Of a stretch of DNA of 13,098 nt, positions 12,894 to 13,098 are shown one piece after another. Source of the stretch: Bacteroidales bacterium (GTDB lineage: Bacteria > Bacteroidota > Bacteroidia > Bacteroidales > UBA932); contig JALNXR010000033.1 in the NCBI GenBank assembly GCA_023230265.1, positions 1-13,098 of the forward strand, read 5' to 3'. The position numbers and the translations under genes were made by a program. Position 1 is the first letter of the stretch. Every line of letters begins with the position of its first letter. The notes below the pieces were generated by a model. It was not told where the DNA came from. It ran no database searches and was given only the letters and a program-made list of their open reading frames with translations.

Positions 12894-12907
12894 CGCAGCA
12901 TAGCCGC
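12894..12907 (+). repeat. 14-bp dispersed repeat, copy 2
   Basis: CGCAGCATAGCCGC, identical to 7122-7135. Confidence 0.4.
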
Positions 12908-12942
12908 AACCATTTTTTTGCCCGCGAATCTCCACGAATATT

Positions 12943-13000
12943 GCGCTTTAAATTTTTTCTCCACATTGTGGAGTCGTTAATCACTAAAAATTTAAAGCGC
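12943..13000. repeat. Cruciform-like nested inverted repeat
   Basis: Arms GCGCTTTAAATTTTT (12943-12957) and AAAAATTTAAAGCGC (12986-13000) are perfect 15-bp complements. Between them lies an inner hairpin CTCCAC-ATT-GTGGAG (12959-12973). The structure is symmetric and could act on either strand. It lacks the spaced boxes of an attC. Confidence 0.75.
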
Positions 13001-13056
13001 AGAGTCTTGTGTTGAAATTACAATTCATGTTGTCAAAAGTGATCTTGTGATAAGGG

Positions 13057-13098
13057 TATTTCAAGCGATTAGCGACCCCACGAAGTGGGGATGAAATA
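13057..13098. repeat. Nested hairpin at the right edge, possibly a first CRISPR repeat or structured RNA
   Basis: The inner stem is CCCCAC-GAA-GTGGGG (13076-13090). The outer arms TATTTCA (13057-13063) and TGAAATA (13092-13098) also pair. The GTGGGGATGAAAT ending resembles the 3' part of some CRISPR repeats, but only one copy is visible because the window stops here. Confidence 0.3.

Larger units (their letters stand above)
12724..13098. other. Non-coding flank of the intron
   Basis: No frame here has a convincing start or family. It holds a T7 run after CAGCTG, the dispersed 14-mer at 12894-12907, a cruciform-like inverted repeat at 12943-13000 and a nested hairpin at the edge (13057-13098). 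I see no integrase gene. Confidence 0.5.

Overview
The window (about 13.1 kb) looks like an accessory, rearranged stretch of a bacterial chromosome. Secreted multi-domain proteins with LamG modules, a sulfatase-modifying-factor-type domain, a relic of a secreted MBL-fold hydrolase, and IS66 and IS91 remnants would fit a polysaccharide-degrading marine or sediment bacterium of the PVC group (Kiritimatiellota or Lentisphaerota type). That taxonomic guess is an inference from gene content, not a proof.

Left part (1-4300): the first codons of an IS91-type transposase at the edge (minus strand), a 5'-truncated LamG gene (plus), a decayed MBL-fold hydrolase fragment (plus), and one intact large gene on the minus strand for a 967-residue secreted TIM-barrel/LamG protein. 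A perfect 44-bp inverted repeat links the LamG fragment to the 3' end of the large gene, so flipping the 1-kb segment between the copies would join them into one longer protein.

Middle-left (4303-5549): a compact IS66-like element with perfect 19-bp inverted ends. Its single transposase is a fusion of a DUF4338/DruA-type N-terminus to an IS66 DDE domain, and it carries apparent disabling mutations. Next (5593-6718) come two broken minus-strand pieces, a beta-sandwich C-terminus and an FGE/SUMF1 domain. After a stretch with no clear gene there is a well-formed promoter and start of a short ORF (7235-7451), then a collapsed tyrosine-recombinase plus IS91-transposase element (7556-8194).

Centre-right (8313-10946) is the most interesting part: an array of integron gene cassettes, all read on the minus strand. 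Four consecutive complete cassettes carry Phd/RelE, a UPF0489 protein, a PIN-domain pair and DinJ/YafQ, separated by five attC-like sites. In every one of the four, the inverse core (R'') near the cassette's 3' end is a perfect 7/7 complement of the core at that cassette's own 5' end, as the integron recombination mechanism predicts. The cores mostly depart from the GTTRRRY consensus. No integrase gene is in the window; it would lie beyond the right edge if the usual layout holds.

Right part (about 11044-12723): a class-C-like group II intron with an endonuclease-less reverse transcriptase/maturase and a recognisable domain V, lying antisense to the cassettes. The last 375 bases are non-coding, with a strong 15-bp cruciform-like inverted repeat and, at the very edge, another nested hairpin.
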